Below are positions 42,397-50,549 of a DNA stretch of 64,000 nt, one piece after another. Source of the stretch: a virus. Both the position numbers and the translations under genes were made by a program. Every line of letters begins with the position of its first letter. Position 1 is the stretch's first letter. A model generated the notes under the pieces. That model saw nothing but the letters and a program-made list of their open reading frames with translations. It did no database searches and had not been told where the DNA came from. The stretch lies in IMG/VR virus record IMGVR_UViG_3300039210_000244, positions 20,462-84,461 of that record, one strand, 5' to 3'.

Positions 42397-43189
42397 TGGG
42401 AGCGGGCGTTGAGGCTGGCTGATCCGTAGAGTCGGCCTGCGTTGACGTTGTGGCGGTGGCCAGCATCGAGGTGAGCTGATCGATCAGGGCGGACATCGCG
42501 ACGGCGGTGTTCTTGATGTTGTCCCGCCGCTTCTTCTCCATGATGGCCTTGAAGAGATCATCGTACTTGGCGAGCGGTGCGATATACACCTGCTTGGCGC
42601 CGACGAGCTCGGCCATCTTGTCGAGCAAGGCGTCGAAGTTCTTCACCTCGTCAGGGAGGAACCAAAGTGTGATTGCCTCCGTGCGGATCTGTTCGGCGCC
42701 GAAGCCTGCGAAGTTCACCTTGGAGATTTCGCCGAGCACCTTCGAGTCGAGACCCGAGTAGATGCGGTCGCTGATGTCGTCGATCTCGTGCCACAGCTCA
42801 ACGAGCAACTGCAGGTCATCCTGGCCAACGATCGCGTTGTGCGACAGCTGGACCGCGCGCTTCTTTCCGACCTTCAGCTCGTAGCTGAAGCAGAGAATGA
42901 TTATCTCCTTTACGCCGGCTTCGACCGCAGCTTTGACGCGGTGATTGCCTGAGATGATTTCGATACCGCCCGCATCAAGCTTGTGGCAGAGCGGGACGGA
43001 CTGGAGCGCGCCGTCGCCTTTGACGTTCTGCATCAGTTGGTCGAAGACCTCCTTTGGCATGTAACGCGCGTTCTTCCGTGTGGGCAGCAAATCAGCTGGA
43101 TTTACGACGAGCAGTTCGAGCTTGTCGCCGAAGATGCGCTTGCTGATTTCGGTCAGCTTCGCGTTCAGGGATTCGATGTCTTCATTCAT
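42386..43189 (-). CDS. ParB-like N-terminal domain protein of the modification cassette
   Basis: 267 residues. ParB/sulfiredoxin-type N-domain: NPADLLPTRKNARYMP, then EIISGNHRVKAAVEAGVKEI (motif GNHR) and QLSHNAIVGQDDLQLLVELW. C-terminal helical tail with a Thr/Pro/Ala-rich end. In several phages proteins of this type lie next to the methyltransferase-like gene encoded just upstream. It overlaps that gene by 8 bases. Likely DNA-binding, possibly CTP/ATP-using; exact role unknown. Confidence 0.75.
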   Translation of the reverse strand: MNEDIESLNAKLTEISKRIFGDKLELLVVNPADLLPTRKNARYMPKEVFDQLMQNVKGDGALQSVPLCHKLDAGGIEIISGNHRVKAAVEAGVKEIIILCFSYELKVGKKRAVQLSHNAIVGQDDLQLLVELWHEIDDISDRIYSGLDSKVLGEISKVNFAGFGAEQIRTEAITLWFLPDEVKNFDALLDKMAELVGAKQVYIAPLAKYDDLFKAIMEKKRRDNIKNTAVAMSALIDQLTSMLATATTSTQADSTDQPASTPAPNVV

Positions 43190-44567
43190 TGGCTACGTCT
43201 TTCGATTTGAGGCTTTGCTGTTTCTGTAACCATTCGGCGTACAGGGCGCGCATCCGCTTCTGGCCGATGTGCGCATAATAATTGATGGACCACACTCCGC
43301 TGTCCGTCTTCTTACGGGAATGGAGCTTGAAGGCGCCGCGGTACTTCATCGACGCGGGGTTGTGCGAGAATGCGGTCGTGAAGATGAACTTCACCGACTG
43401 CATCGTTCGGTGTTCGAGCTCGGTCTGCATTTCCTTCGAGCAGAGCGCGGCGAGCACGAGTTTCGAGAGACGGGGATGATTCTCCAACGTCACCGGGAGA
43501 TCCGACATCAGGTAGAGGCACTGAGCTCCGATGTTCTGGCCCTCCACTACGGCGCCGAATGTCGGGAGTGACATCATGACCTGTCCAAAAACTTTCCCGT
43601 CGATCGCGAACACGTAGCAAAACTGGGCGCTCGCCGGCATCGGGATCACCGATGAGAACAGCTGTCGAAAGTAGTTCGCCTCTTTGAATGTGACTCGGTG
43701 GAACGTGATGCGCTCTTTCCCCGTGAGCGTGTCGGCGTCGGTGAGGCGTGGCCAGTTCGCCTCCGTGCACTCTACCTTCCGGCGGACGAGTAGCGGTTTC
43801 GCCGGGATGTTCGAATAAAGGAACACGTTTTTCGCCGCTCCGCGCGACGCCTGCGCGATCGGCTGCCCGACGATGGCCTCCACCGCGGCGTCGCGGTACT
43901 CGGTTCCGAGTGCCCACTTTCCTTTGATGCTCGTGATGAGCTTCGCGAAGTCCTCTTCCTGCCCAATATTCGTGTACGTCGGCTGATTCCACGACACGAC
44001 CGAATCGAGCCACTTGTAGAGCTTTTCGTAACCGCCCGAATATGTCGGCGGAAATGAAATGACGAACGTCTCTGGGTCGTCCTTGATCGAGTTGATGACT
44101 TCCACGCCATCCCGGGCATAGAAGCCGTCCAGCTTCACGAGCCCTTTCTTCTTCTCCAGTCGCTTGAGCGTGCCCTCGTAGAGCTGCTGAGCCTGCGAGA
44201 CTACCGCATGCCACATCCTTTTTTGAAATGCGTTCTTTCTCGGAGCGTGCTCGCTGAGATCGAGTAAGATTGCGACCGCCGCCGCTTGCCCGATGGGATC
44301 AGCGAACATCGGCCTGAATACTTCGAGCTCAGGATCGACGTTCGCCGCCAGCCGGATCACCAAGTCCTGTCCGGACAAATACGCGCCGAGGCTGCATGTG
44401 TAGAGCGATATGTCGCAGCCCTCCAGCCGCCCGGCGAATCCGTTCATCCGGAGCGTCGTCTCCAAGGTGAAGTTGCCAGAGCAAACGTTGATCGCTCTCG
44501 CCGGCAATTTCGGGATCAGGTCCAGCAAGATCGCCCGCGCGTTTGCATGCACAACACCTTTGAACAT
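43182..44567 (-). CDS. Putative antirestriction adenine modification protein: methyltransferase-like plus Mom-like domains
   Basis: 461 residues. The first about 250 have a Rossmann-type AINVCSGNFTLETTLRMNGF and a catalytic-loop-like FVISFPPTYSGGYEKLYKWL, resembling N6-adenine methyltransferases (PPT/Y). The last about 170 look like the Mom/GNAT fold: CYVFAIDGKVFGQVMMSLPT, AFSHNPASMKYRGAFKLHSR, WSINYYAHIG. Mom of phage Mu converts adenine to a modified base and blocks restriction; here the two halves would act on phage DNA. Hexamer leader CCCGAAACGAAAG before the ATG. Confidence 0.7.
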   Translation of the reverse strand: MFKGVVHANARAILLDLIPKLPARAINVCSGNFTLETTLRMNGFAGRLEGCDISLYTCSLGAYLSGQDLVIRLAANVDPELEVFRPMFADPIGQAAAVAILLDLSEHAPRKNAFQKRMWHAVVSQAQQLYEGTLKRLEKKKGLVKLDGFYARDGVEVINSIKDDPETFVISFPPTYSGGYEKLYKWLDSVVSWNQPTYTNIGQEEDFAKLITSIKGKWALGTEYRDAAVEAIVGQPIAQASRGAAKNVFLYSNIPAKPLLVRRKVECTEANWPRLTDADTLTGKERITFHRVTFKEANYFRQLFSSVIPMPASAQFCYVFAIDGKVFGQVMMSLPTFGAVVEGQNIGAQCLYLMSDLPVTLENHPRLSKLVLAALCSKEMQTELEHRTMQSVKFIFTTAFSHNPASMKYRGAFKLHSRKKTDSGVWSINYYAHIGQKRMRALYAEWLQKQQSLKSKDVANE

Positions 44568-44698
44568 ATCGATTCTTTCGTTTCGGGTATCCTGCGGCGC
44601 TACTCGCCGTCAGGTGGCTAAAATGGAGCGGTGTTCTTTCCTTTCGGAAAGACCCTCCTCACTGGAAAGTGAGACGTGCCGGACACCGACACCGCGTA

Positions 44699-45136
44699 TT
44701 AACTAAACAGAAGATCTGTTTGCCCCTTGATCACCTTGCCGCAAGCCATTTCGCGTTTTTCCGCTGGGGGCAGTGGGAATTCGCTGACTTCGGCCATTTC
44801 ATTCTTCACCAAATAGTCGAGCAGCCAGCCGCGGTGACACGTGCACACGTCTTTCTCGTAGCACAGCAGAATCGATTGATCAGGGATCGAGTCGATGATC
44901 GTCTGCAGTTCGCCGGTGTTCTTCAGCAGATCCATCTGCTCAAAGTAATCCGCCTTCATGTCGCCCTTGAAGAGCCCCTGCTTCCAGACCTTGAACGAGC
45001 GCCAAACGAGTTTCGGTTGGTAGCTCTTCAGCTTCGCGCCCCACCACTGCGGGGCCATTGAGGCGATCCGGACCTGGAGTGCGGATTCGGGATATTTCTT
45101 CGCGGCTCCAAAGTAGCCGGTAAATAGTTTTTTCAT
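44699..45136 (-). CDS. DUF488-like protein of the modification cassette
   Basis: 145 residues. ILLCYEKDVCTCHRGWLLDY is the DUF488 signature (YEK...CHR..L). Members occur near DNA-modification genes in phages; biochemical function is not known to me. It has promoter element 45179-45189 and hexamer leader, and is the first gene of the cassette. Confidence 0.75.
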   Translation of the reverse strand: MKKLFTGYFGAAKKYPESALQVRIASMAPQWWGAKLKSYQPKLVWRSFKVWKQGLFKGDMKADYFEQMDLLKNTGELQTIIDSIPDQSILLCYEKDVCTCHRGWLLDYLVKNEMAEVSEFPLPPAEKREMACGKVIKGQTDLLFS

Positions 45137-45178
45137 TTCGGGTTCGGGTATGGGTTGATGTTGTGACGTGACGCTAAA

Positions 45179-45189
45179 ATGTAAAGACG
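45179..45189 (-). promoter_or_regulatory. Putative phage promoter element (CGTCTTTACAT)
   Basis: TnTTTACAT-family copy 43 bases upstream of the DUF488 start; would drive the modification-terminase operon. Confidence 0.5.
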
Positions 45190-45225
45190 AAAACGCTCAT
45201 TTTACGATTAACAGAGGTTTTGAGC

Positions 45226-45771
45226 TTATCCATTTGGTGAAGTGAAGTTTTTCAGCGCAGCGCAGCAGCGGTTCACAGCCTCTTCGATCGTGGGCGCCTC
45301 TTCCGACGTTTCAGAGTGAACGAGCGGCTGCGTCGGGTCGCTCCCGGTAATGCCTTTGAACTTGCTGGCGATCCAACCGTGCGTCAGCGCCGACGGTCGA
45401 ACAAGCAGACCGTACTGCTTGATTAACTCGATAGTCGTTTTCGACGCATCGACTTCCGGCGCCTCACTCTTTATTATGGACGACACATCGACGATGCCAT
45501 TCGTACGTTCGATTTCTGCAATGGCTTCAGGTGGAATCACTGTCGGGACTTCCGGCACGAAGATTTCCTCCCAGTCCTCCATCAACCCCGTCTCATTGCT
45601 GTCGAAAACGAGTTGGTGCCCCATGTGATCGAACAGGAAATCATTCAGCGCCTTGTCGTGCGCCTCTCCACGGTAGAGCGTTGTTGATTCGTTGCCGGAT
45701 GCCGCGCTGGCCTGCGCGATCCATACGTGTTTCCGGCACTGCCGGCATCCGATTGAGAATGTGCGACTCAT
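45226..45771 (-). CDS. Zinc-ribbon-containing phage protein, unknown
   Basis: 181 residues from ATG at 45771 (MSRTFSIGCRQCRKHVWIAQ). The CRQC near the start and FLFDHMGHQLVFDSNE are features of a phage hypothetical family with an N-terminal zinc-binding hook. C-terminal half is acidic. ATGA with upstream gene. Confidence 0.65.
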   Translation of the reverse strand: MSRTFSIGCRQCRKHVWIAQASAASGNESTTLYRGEAHDKALNDFLFDHMGHQLVFDSNETGLMEDWEEIFVPEVPTVIPPEAIAEIERTNGIVDVSSIIKSEAPEVDASKTTIELIKQYGLLVRPSALTHGWIASKFKGITGSDPTQPLVHSETSEEAPTIEEAVNRCCAALKNFTSPNG

Positions 45772-45971
45772 GGCTTGTTGAGACACTTCCCGGTTCTGCG
45801 ACATAGGTGGCAATCGCCATCGCCGTCATTGTCGTTCGGGCACCCGACTTGCGGCGCGAGTGTCATCACCACCTCACCCTTCGCCTCGAATGTGGCGATC
45901 GTGACGTGCTTATGGCCAGCGGCATCAGTCTTGACGTTGGCGAAAGAGACTCGGGCTTTCGGGATCTTCAT
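45768..45971 (-). CDS. Small Cys/Asp-rich protein
   Basis: 67 residues (MKIPKARVSFANVKTDAAGH), beta-strand first half and a C-terminal CPNDNDGDGDCHLCRRTGKC, a likely metal-binding segment. Stop-start overlaps on both sides. Unknown. Confidence 0.6.
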   Translation of the reverse strand: MKIPKARVSFANVKTDAAGHKHVTIATFEAKGEVVMTLAPQVGCPNDNDGDGDCHLCRRTGKCLNKP

Positions 45972-46210
45972 GATTTGATGAGTTTTGCTATTTCAACGTC
46001 ACCCTTACGCGGACGATATGCGTGGGAAGCGATCATCTCGCGCTCTCCGTTATCGTAGAAGATTTCAGCCACGCCATAGACGAAGCTCGGACTTCCGATC
46101 GGAACGACTCGCGCCACTTTCCTGAACGGCCCCCTCGACCAAGCGAGCCGACACATTTTGCCGGCCCACCAACCATTGTACCGAGCATCAGCCTTTGACA
46201 ATCCGCTCAT
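45968..46210 (-). CDS. Small basic protein
   Basis: 80 residues from ATG at 46210 (MSGLSKADARYNGWWAGKMC), beta-rich with VYGVAEIFYDNGEREMIASH. ATGA coupling at both ends. Unknown. Confidence 0.6.
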   Translation of the reverse strand: MSGLSKADARYNGWWAGKMCRLAWSRGPFRKVARVVPIGSPSFVYGVAEIFYDNGEREMIASHAYRPRKGDVEIAKLIKS

Positions 46211-46776
46211 GGCTTCATAGGGGTTTGCTGATACAGCGTGTCGAATGTCGGCGCGCATGGGTCATCGATAATCATGAACGTCGCCGTCTTGCCCGCAATT
46301 TTGGGCGCCGTCAGCGTACGGTCCAGAGCGCGCCGGGCGGCCTGCAGCTTGTGGAGCGTGTCGAGACCTCGGGCGGCCGGGTGGGGCGCCATGATGCAGG
46401 GGAATGACCATCTGGCGCCAGCGAGTCTCACGCCATCCTCCGCGATCTTGCCTAACGCCAGCACGACGTCGGGCTTCTCGTCTTCGAGTACCTTTCGGAT
46501 GTGAGCGAGATCCGCCGGGAACGCCGCGCGCGAATGTCCGCCGATCTCGCGCGATGCCTCTTCCCAAACGATGTCGTCGCAGAGCTTGCCGAACACCTTT
46601 CGCAGCATCTTCCCGGATTTGCAGCCGGCGAACAGTGCGTAATGGATCAGGCGACGGCGGTACTTCTCGGCGTGTGCCGGTCCGCGCTCAGGGTCTGAGG
46701 CCATTCGCGCCATGTCGGCCAGGATCTTCTCCGGCTCGTGGAACCACTGGCACTGCATGAAAGCGACGATCTTCAT
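46207..46776 (-). CDS. Uracil-DNA-glycosylase-like phage protein
   Basis: 189 residues. The pattern KMLRKVFGKLCDDIVWEEAS, DVVLALGKIAEDGVRLAG and a C-terminal CIMAPHPAARGLDTL resembles the small UDG-superfamily-like proteins found in many phages, with HPA in the place of the HPS loop. Whether it excises a base, or has become a binding protein, cannot be told. Coupled on both sides. Confidence 0.5.
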   Translation of the reverse strand: MKIVAFMQCQWFHEPEKILADMARMASDPERGPAHAEKYRRRLIHYALFAGCKSGKMLRKVFGKLCDDIVWEEASREIGGHSRAAFPADLAHIRKVLEDEKPDVVLALGKIAEDGVRLAGARWSFPCIMAPHPAARGLDTLHKLQAARRALDRTLTAPKIAGKTATFMIIDDPCAPTFDTLYQQTPMKP

Positions 46777-46976
46777 CGATCCTCCGGTTTCGGTATAGGA
46801 CCGGCAAACTCACCGAGGCAATCCGCCAGCTCTACCTCAAACGTATATTCGCCAAAAAATGAGAGATAGAGTTCTCCGCCCTTGGAGATCACGCATGCTA
46901 TTTCCGGGATTTCATCGTCGGCATTCTTGTACCAGTACCAGCCCGGGGCTGTCGGCTTCTCATGCGTCCATTTCAC
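46773..46976 (-). CDS. Small DUF551-like protein
   Basis: 67 residues. The start TAPGWYWYKNADDEIPEIAC resembles phage proteins with P..PGWYW(Y/V) motif. Unknown function; ATGA overlaps on both sides. Confidence 0.6.
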   Translation of the reverse strand: MKWTHEKPTAPGWYWYKNADDEIPEIACVISKGGELYLSFFGEYTFEVELADCLGEFAGPIPKPEDR

Positions 46977-47188
46977 AGCTTAACCGCCAACTCGACGTTC
47001 GTCACCACGAGGCGATCCACTTCTGAGCGCCCGTGAACATTCGGGCGCTCGCGCTTCGTTGTGGAAACGCTGATGTAGTTCGGCGATAGTCCGGTCAACT
47101 GCTGGAACTTCAGAATCTCCTCATTGATCAGGATTCCGATTTGGATCTCAGCGGCGATTCGCGCTGCTCTGATTTCGTTGATGGTCAT
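46973..47188 (-). CDS. Small protein, unknown
   Basis: 71 residues (MTINEIRAARIAAEIQIGIL), helical then beta with basic residues. First gene of a coupled six-gene run; promoter element 47245-47255 and hexamer leader precede it. Confidence 0.6.
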   Translation of the reverse strand: MTINEIRAARIAAEIQIGILINEEILKFQQLTGLSPNYISVSTTKRERPNVHGRSEVDRLVVTNVELAVKL

Positions 47189-47244
47189 TTCAATTCGGGT
47201 TTCGGGTTAAACTGACATCTGAAGTAAAATAAAAGCCTCGTTAG

Positions 47245-47255
47245 ATGTAAAGACT
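47245..47255 (-). promoter_or_regulatory. Putative phage promoter element (AGTCTTTACAT)
   Basis: TnTTTACAT-family copy 57 bases upstream of 47188, abutting the T-run of terminator 47260-47290. Confidence 0.5.
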
Positions 47256-47259
47256 AAAA

Positions 47260-47290
47260 AGGCGTGAGCCGAAAGATTCAGCCCACGCCT
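47260..47290 (-). terminator. Terminator closing the 47.3-49.4 kb unit
   Basis: AGGCGTG(G/A)GC 9-10-bp stem, followed on the minus strand by TTTTTAG, which runs into the promoter element. Confidence 0.8.
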
Positions 47291-47306
47291 GACGCTGCCG
47301 GGCCGT

Positions 47307-47579
47307 TCACTGGAATCGACTCGGCGTAAACTTCGGCTCGATCCACTCTTCCCCGTCTCTGTTCACATGCTTGCAGTCGAGATCGTACATCGGAGCCACC
47401 ATGCCGGGCTCGACCTCATCGAAGTCGTTCGAGAGCGCCACGTATTCGAACGCGTCCATGTCGTAGCGCAGCTCGCAGCTGACCACGACGACACGACTGA
47501 AGATCGGCGCGAGTTTAGCGATCGGAGTTTTCTGGATCAGCTCGCGGTTTATCCGGAATTTTCCAAGGCGTTGTAACAT
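47307..47579 (-). CDS. Small protein, unknown
   Basis: 90 residues (MLQRLGKFRINRELIQKTPI); a middle SRVVVVSCELRYDMDAFEYV looks like a beta strand pair seen in phage hypotheticals. Followed directly by the terminator. Confidence 0.6.
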   Translation of the reverse strand: MLQRLGKFRINRELIQKTPIAKLAPIFSRVVVVSCELRYDMDAFEYVALSNDFDEVEPGMVAPMYDLDCKHVNRDGEEWIEPKFTPSRFQ

Positions 47580-47583
47580 AGGT

Positions 47584-47802
47584 TCAGGCGTTGACGGTTG
47601 CGGTTGTTGAGAGGACCGGCGTGGGCCACTGGCGTAGCACTTTCCCGGCCTCAGCAGTGAGACGCCAGAGCTTCACTTCTTTGGCGCGTTTCCCCTCGGT
47701 TGCTCGGTCAAACGCACCGTTGGCTGCGCTGTGATCGCGTCCACGGTACGGCTCAAATTTCTCGCCGGCTTTCGTAATGGCAACGACCGAGAACTCAAAC
47801 AT
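47584..47802 (-). CDS. Small protein, unknown
   Basis: 72 residues (MFEFSVVAITKAGEKFEPYR), beta-rich. Overlaps the upstream gene by 8 bases (ATGTTTGA). Confidence 0.55.
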   Translation of the reverse strand: MFEFSVVAITKAGEKFEPYRGRDHSAANGAFDRATEGKRAKEVKLWRLTAEAGKVLRQWPTPVLSTTATVNA

Positions 47803-48193
47803 GGGAGTCCGAAGGTTGAGGTTCGGCGACCGGGGCCAGCGCCTCGGCTATGTCTGCCTTGGCGCTCGCCTTCAGACGTTCTACAGCCTGCAGAGCCGTA
47901 ACGATTTTCTCATTCTCAGTCTGCAGCGTCATCGTCACGAACTCCTCGGTCGTGCTGAGATAAAGCCGATTGAGGTTTCTGATCCGAAGGATGCCCTCGT
48001 GCGTGAACACGCGGCTGCGTTTGCCGTCGGCGCCCATGTGCCCGCCGGTGCCCCAGAAGATCGCTTCGTACGCCTCGGAGTAGGTGCACTGCTTGCCGGG
48101 TGACTCTTTGAGTTTGTACCGTGCAACGCCGTTGCAGGGCAGCTTGTAGATCCGACGCATGACCGCGTTCGAGATAGATTTTTCGTTCGACAT
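47795..48193 (-). CDS. Unknown protein with coiled-coil tail
   Basis: 132 residues from ATG at 48193 (MSNEKSISNAVMRRIYKLPC); the C-terminal half is helical. Hexamer leader GAACCCGAAACGAAA before the start. Confidence 0.6.
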   Translation of the reverse strand: MSNEKSISNAVMRRIYKLPCNGVARYKLKESPGKQCTYSEAYEAIFWGTGGHMGADGKRSRVFTHEGILRIRNLNRLYLSTTEEFVTMTLQTENEKIVTALQAVERLKASAKADIAEALAPVAEPQPSDSHV

Positions 48194-48222
48194 TTTCGTT
48201 TCGGGTTCGGGGTTCAACTGGC

Positions 48223-48807
48223 TCAGGCGGCGACCGGCTTTTTGAGCGGCCAACCAAATTCACGAAGCAATCTCACTTGATCCTTCGCTGTTCGCCGTAG
48301 CGGAGCCACATGCGCCAGCGCGTTGTGCATGCGCCAATAACAGACAGAGCGCGCTTGCTTCTCGATCGCTGGATCTGGCTTTTGATTATGGAGCCTCGGC
48401 GCCTTCATCCTCTCGCGCTCGTACAGGCGATGTCCCGGGCCTTTGCCGTCCATTTCGATCAGCCCGGCCCAGTCGGGGACTTCGTTCATGCGCACAAGAT
48501 CCGGCGGAGTGACAAAGAAAAACTGCACCGGCCCGCGCGTGCTCTTCTGATTGAGCAGGTCGTGCTTGTTCAGAAACACCGGCGGTGCTCCGTACGGTCG
48601 CGGCCACACCTGCTCGTATTTCTTCGCGTCGGCAAAAAAGTCGGCCCGGCTGATCTTTACCTCGAACTCACGGAAGTATCCGGCCTCTGTCAGTTCGTAT
48701 AGATCGCACTCCCACCAATCTTTCGGGGTGAAGTGAGGCAGCACGAAACTCCGGCGATAACGCTCGCGTATCAGGGCCTCCGTTATGTCCTGCGCGTTCA
48801 CGTTCAA
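48223..48807 (-). CDS. PD-(D/E)XK-type nuclease-like protein (MmcB-related)
   Basis: 194 residues. The core WWECDLYELTEAGYFREFEV then KISRADFFADAKK shows the conserved D....E-x-K pattern of MmcB-like nuclease folds (WECD ... EFEVK). The rest is helical with Arg-rich segments. Possible role in DNA degradation or repair. ATGA overlap with the membrane gene. Confidence 0.65.
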   Translation of the reverse strand: MNVNAQDITEALIRERYRRSFVLPHFTPKDWWECDLYELTEAGYFREFEVKISRADFFADAKKYEQVWPRPYGAPPVFLNKHDLLNQKSTRGPVQFFFVTPPDLVRMNEVPDWAGLIEMDGKGPGHRLYERERMKAPRLHNQKPDPAIEKQARSVCYWRMHNALAHVAPLRRTAKDQVRLLREFGWPLKKPVAA

Positions 48808-49013
48808 AACGTCTTAGCTTCCCTGAGAGCTTCTTTCCAGTCAGCCCACAGGAATGCTGCGCTTTCAAACAGAGAATAGCTCGTGAAGATCCAGCGGCAA
48901 TAAAACGCGACTGGTAGGAGCAGCAGCAACACCGTCAGGTACAGCAGTAGCGCGATCCGCACCGCGTACTCAGTGCCACGACCGACGACCTTGCCAAGAT
49001 CGTGCGGGTTCAC
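48804..49013 (-). CDS. Small membrane protein
   Basis: 69 residues with one long hydrophobic helix (VRIALLLYLTVLLLLLPVAF). Coupled to its neighbours by ATGA. Unknown. Confidence 0.6.
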   Translation of the reverse strand: MNPHDLGKVVGRGTEYAVRIALLLYLTVLLLLLPVAFYCRWIFTSYSLFESAAFLWADWKEALREAKTF

Positions 49014-49264
49014 TTCTGCACCTCATCCGGCTTTCGGACAGACAGCGCGACGGGTGGATGTCCGCTCATCAGAACGGAGAGCCAGATTCGGCCGGTGAAC
49101 AAAAGTCGGACGCGGTGCCAGAACGGAACCCTCCAACACGAGACCGTTTCACCGGTCGTTCTCCAACAAGGTAGATCCTCGCAAGAGCCATCCGCCTTCA
49201 GCGACGCGGGCGCTGTGAAGACGTAGTTAGATTGAGGGAACGGGATCGGGCGCACGTAGCTCAT
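49010..49264 (-). CDS. Conserved small phage protein
   Basis: 84 residues. CWRVPFWHRVRLLFTGRIWL followed by HPPVALSV matches a small protein family common in phages (c..p.w.RlrLl.tG.iwl). It overlaps the upstream gene's last 38 bases. Hexamer leader CCCGAACCGAAAGAAACGAA. Confidence 0.65.
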   Translation of the reverse strand: MSYVRPIPFPQSNYVFTAPASLKADGSCEDLPCWRTTGETVSCWRVPFWHRVRLLFTGRIWLSVLMSGHPPVALSVRKPDEVQK

Positions 49265-49442
49265 TTCGTTTCTTTCGGTTCGGGTGACGGACGCGGAATT
49301 CTGCGTGCAGTTTCAGCTGTTTGTCAATCGCTTCCTGCGGTATCCGCCGACCTTTTACGGTCAGCCCAGAGGCTTCGATGCCGGCGTCGAATAGACGCCA
49401 CAGCTCTTTTTTCAACTCACGGGACAGCTCGATGTGCTTCAT
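49227..49442 (-). CDS. Small helical basic protein
   Basis: 71 residues (MKHIELSRELKKELWRLFDA), helical, basic end (VRHPNRKKRNE). Start preceded by repeated hexamers (CTGAACCTGAACTGAACTG). Unknown. Confidence 0.55.
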   Translation of the reverse strand: MKHIELSRELKKELWRLFDAGIEASGLTVKGRRIPQEAIDKQLKLHAEFRVRHPNRKKRNELRAPDPVPSI

Positions 49443-49481
49443 CAGTTCAGTTCAGGTTCAGGGTTCAGGCGTGAATCGGAA

Positions 49482-50393
49482 TCACACGCTGTCAATTCTG
49501 GCGTCGATATTCTTCATCACCTGCGCAAGAAACGTGGCACCGCGCCGGTTCTGCATGGTCGCGGGGATCAGCTCCGCGGCCTCGGCGGCGAGCACCCGGC
49601 CCAACTTTGCCCGGTCGCTGCCGTTCAGCCCGGCGATCATATTCGCCGCAAGCATCACCTGAATTGCCACCTGTTTCGCCGTATCCACTTTCTTCTGGGC
49701 CGAGACTCCGGCTGCCTCGCAGGCGAGTTCAAAACTCTGCTGCTTCATCGAATCCAGGTAGCTGTAAAGGATGGCGCCCGCGCGCTTGTAGTCCTTATCC
49801 ACACAGCGCATCAGCAACGTTTCAACATGCTCGAAGGGCATCGATCCGATTGCCCGTTCCACCAGCCATTGCTGGAGCGAACCGCTAACAATCAGCTTCC
49901 AAATTTGCTCTGAAAGCCCGGCCATTTTCTGAAAAATACGGACACGGTTTACGCTTTCACCCAGCGCGGCGGCGGCGGCTTCATCGGTGTCGCCCAGCTT
50001 CTTCATCCGGACCGCGGCGTTTGCGGTTTCGCGCAGTGTCATCGACTGCCGCGCGTGGTTCTCGATCACCTGCGCTCTAAAGCGGCTCGCTTCGTCATCC
50101 CGGTTGAGCGTGACACGCGCCGGGATTGATTGGATGCCGGCGAGGCAGTGAGCCCGCCAGCGACACTCGCCCATGATGATTAGATATTTTCCCGGCTCGC
50201 TGGGATTCTTTCGGACGGTAATGGGTTGGAGCAGTCCCTCCGCTTTAATCGACTCGGCGAGTCCGTTTATGTATTCCGGAGTGAACTCTTTGCGGGGTTG
50301 GTCCGGATCAGGCGAAATCAGGCTTGTGGGAATAGCGAGTACGCTATGCGCGATCTTCGGTTTCAGTTCAGCAACGGGTTCGATAGCAATCAT
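49482..50393 (-). CDS. ParB/Spo0J-family protein
   Basis: 303 residues. N-terminal ParB domain: ISPDPDQPRKEFTPEYINGL, then GLLQPITVRK and the CTP/nucleotide-motif MGECRWRAHCLAG (about 75-87). A helix-turn-helix follows (RETANAAVRMKKLGDTDEAA, about 122-150). The C-terminal about 100 residues are helical. Known ParBs bind DNA at parS and act as CTP switches; here it may serve plasmid-prophage partition, gene regulation or replication. Promoter element 50449-50459 and leader upstream. Confidence 0.8.
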   Translation of the reverse strand: MIAIEPVAELKPKIAHSVLAIPTSLISPDPDQPRKEFTPEYINGLAESIKAEGLLQPITVRKNPSEPGKYLIIMGECRWRAHCLAGIQSIPARVTLNRDDEASRFRAQVIENHARQSMTLRETANAAVRMKKLGDTDEAAAAALGESVNRVRIFQKMAGLSEQIWKLIVSGSLQQWLVERAIGSMPFEHVETLLMRCVDKDYKRAGAILYSYLDSMKQQSFELACEAAGVSAQKKVDTAKQVAIQVMLAANMIAGLNGSDRAKLGRVLAAEAAELIPATMQNRRGATFLAQVMKNIDARIDSV

Positions 50394-50448
50394 GTTCTTT
50401 TCGGGTTCGGGTTTACTGACAAGAGAAGTGAAATAGAAAAACTAGTTC

Positions 50449-50459
50449 ATGTAAAGATG
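50449..50459 (-). promoter_or_regulatory. Putative phage promoter element (CATCTTTACAT)
   Basis: TnTTTACAT-family copy 56 bases upstream of the ParB start, about 50 bases beyond terminator 50508-50537. Confidence 0.5.
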
Positions 50460-50507
50460 ATAATGCGAATTTGACTTAAAAAATTCAAGCGGCCAGAACA
50501 TGAAAAA

Positions 50508-50537
50508 GCCCGGCGGGGACATGACTACCCGCCGGGC
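50508..50537 (-). terminator. Terminator of the large clamp gene
   Basis: GCCCGGCGGG/CCCGCCGGGC type 10-bp stem followed by TTTTTC on the minus strand. Confidence 0.85.
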
Positions 50538-50549
50538 CACCGAACCAAA

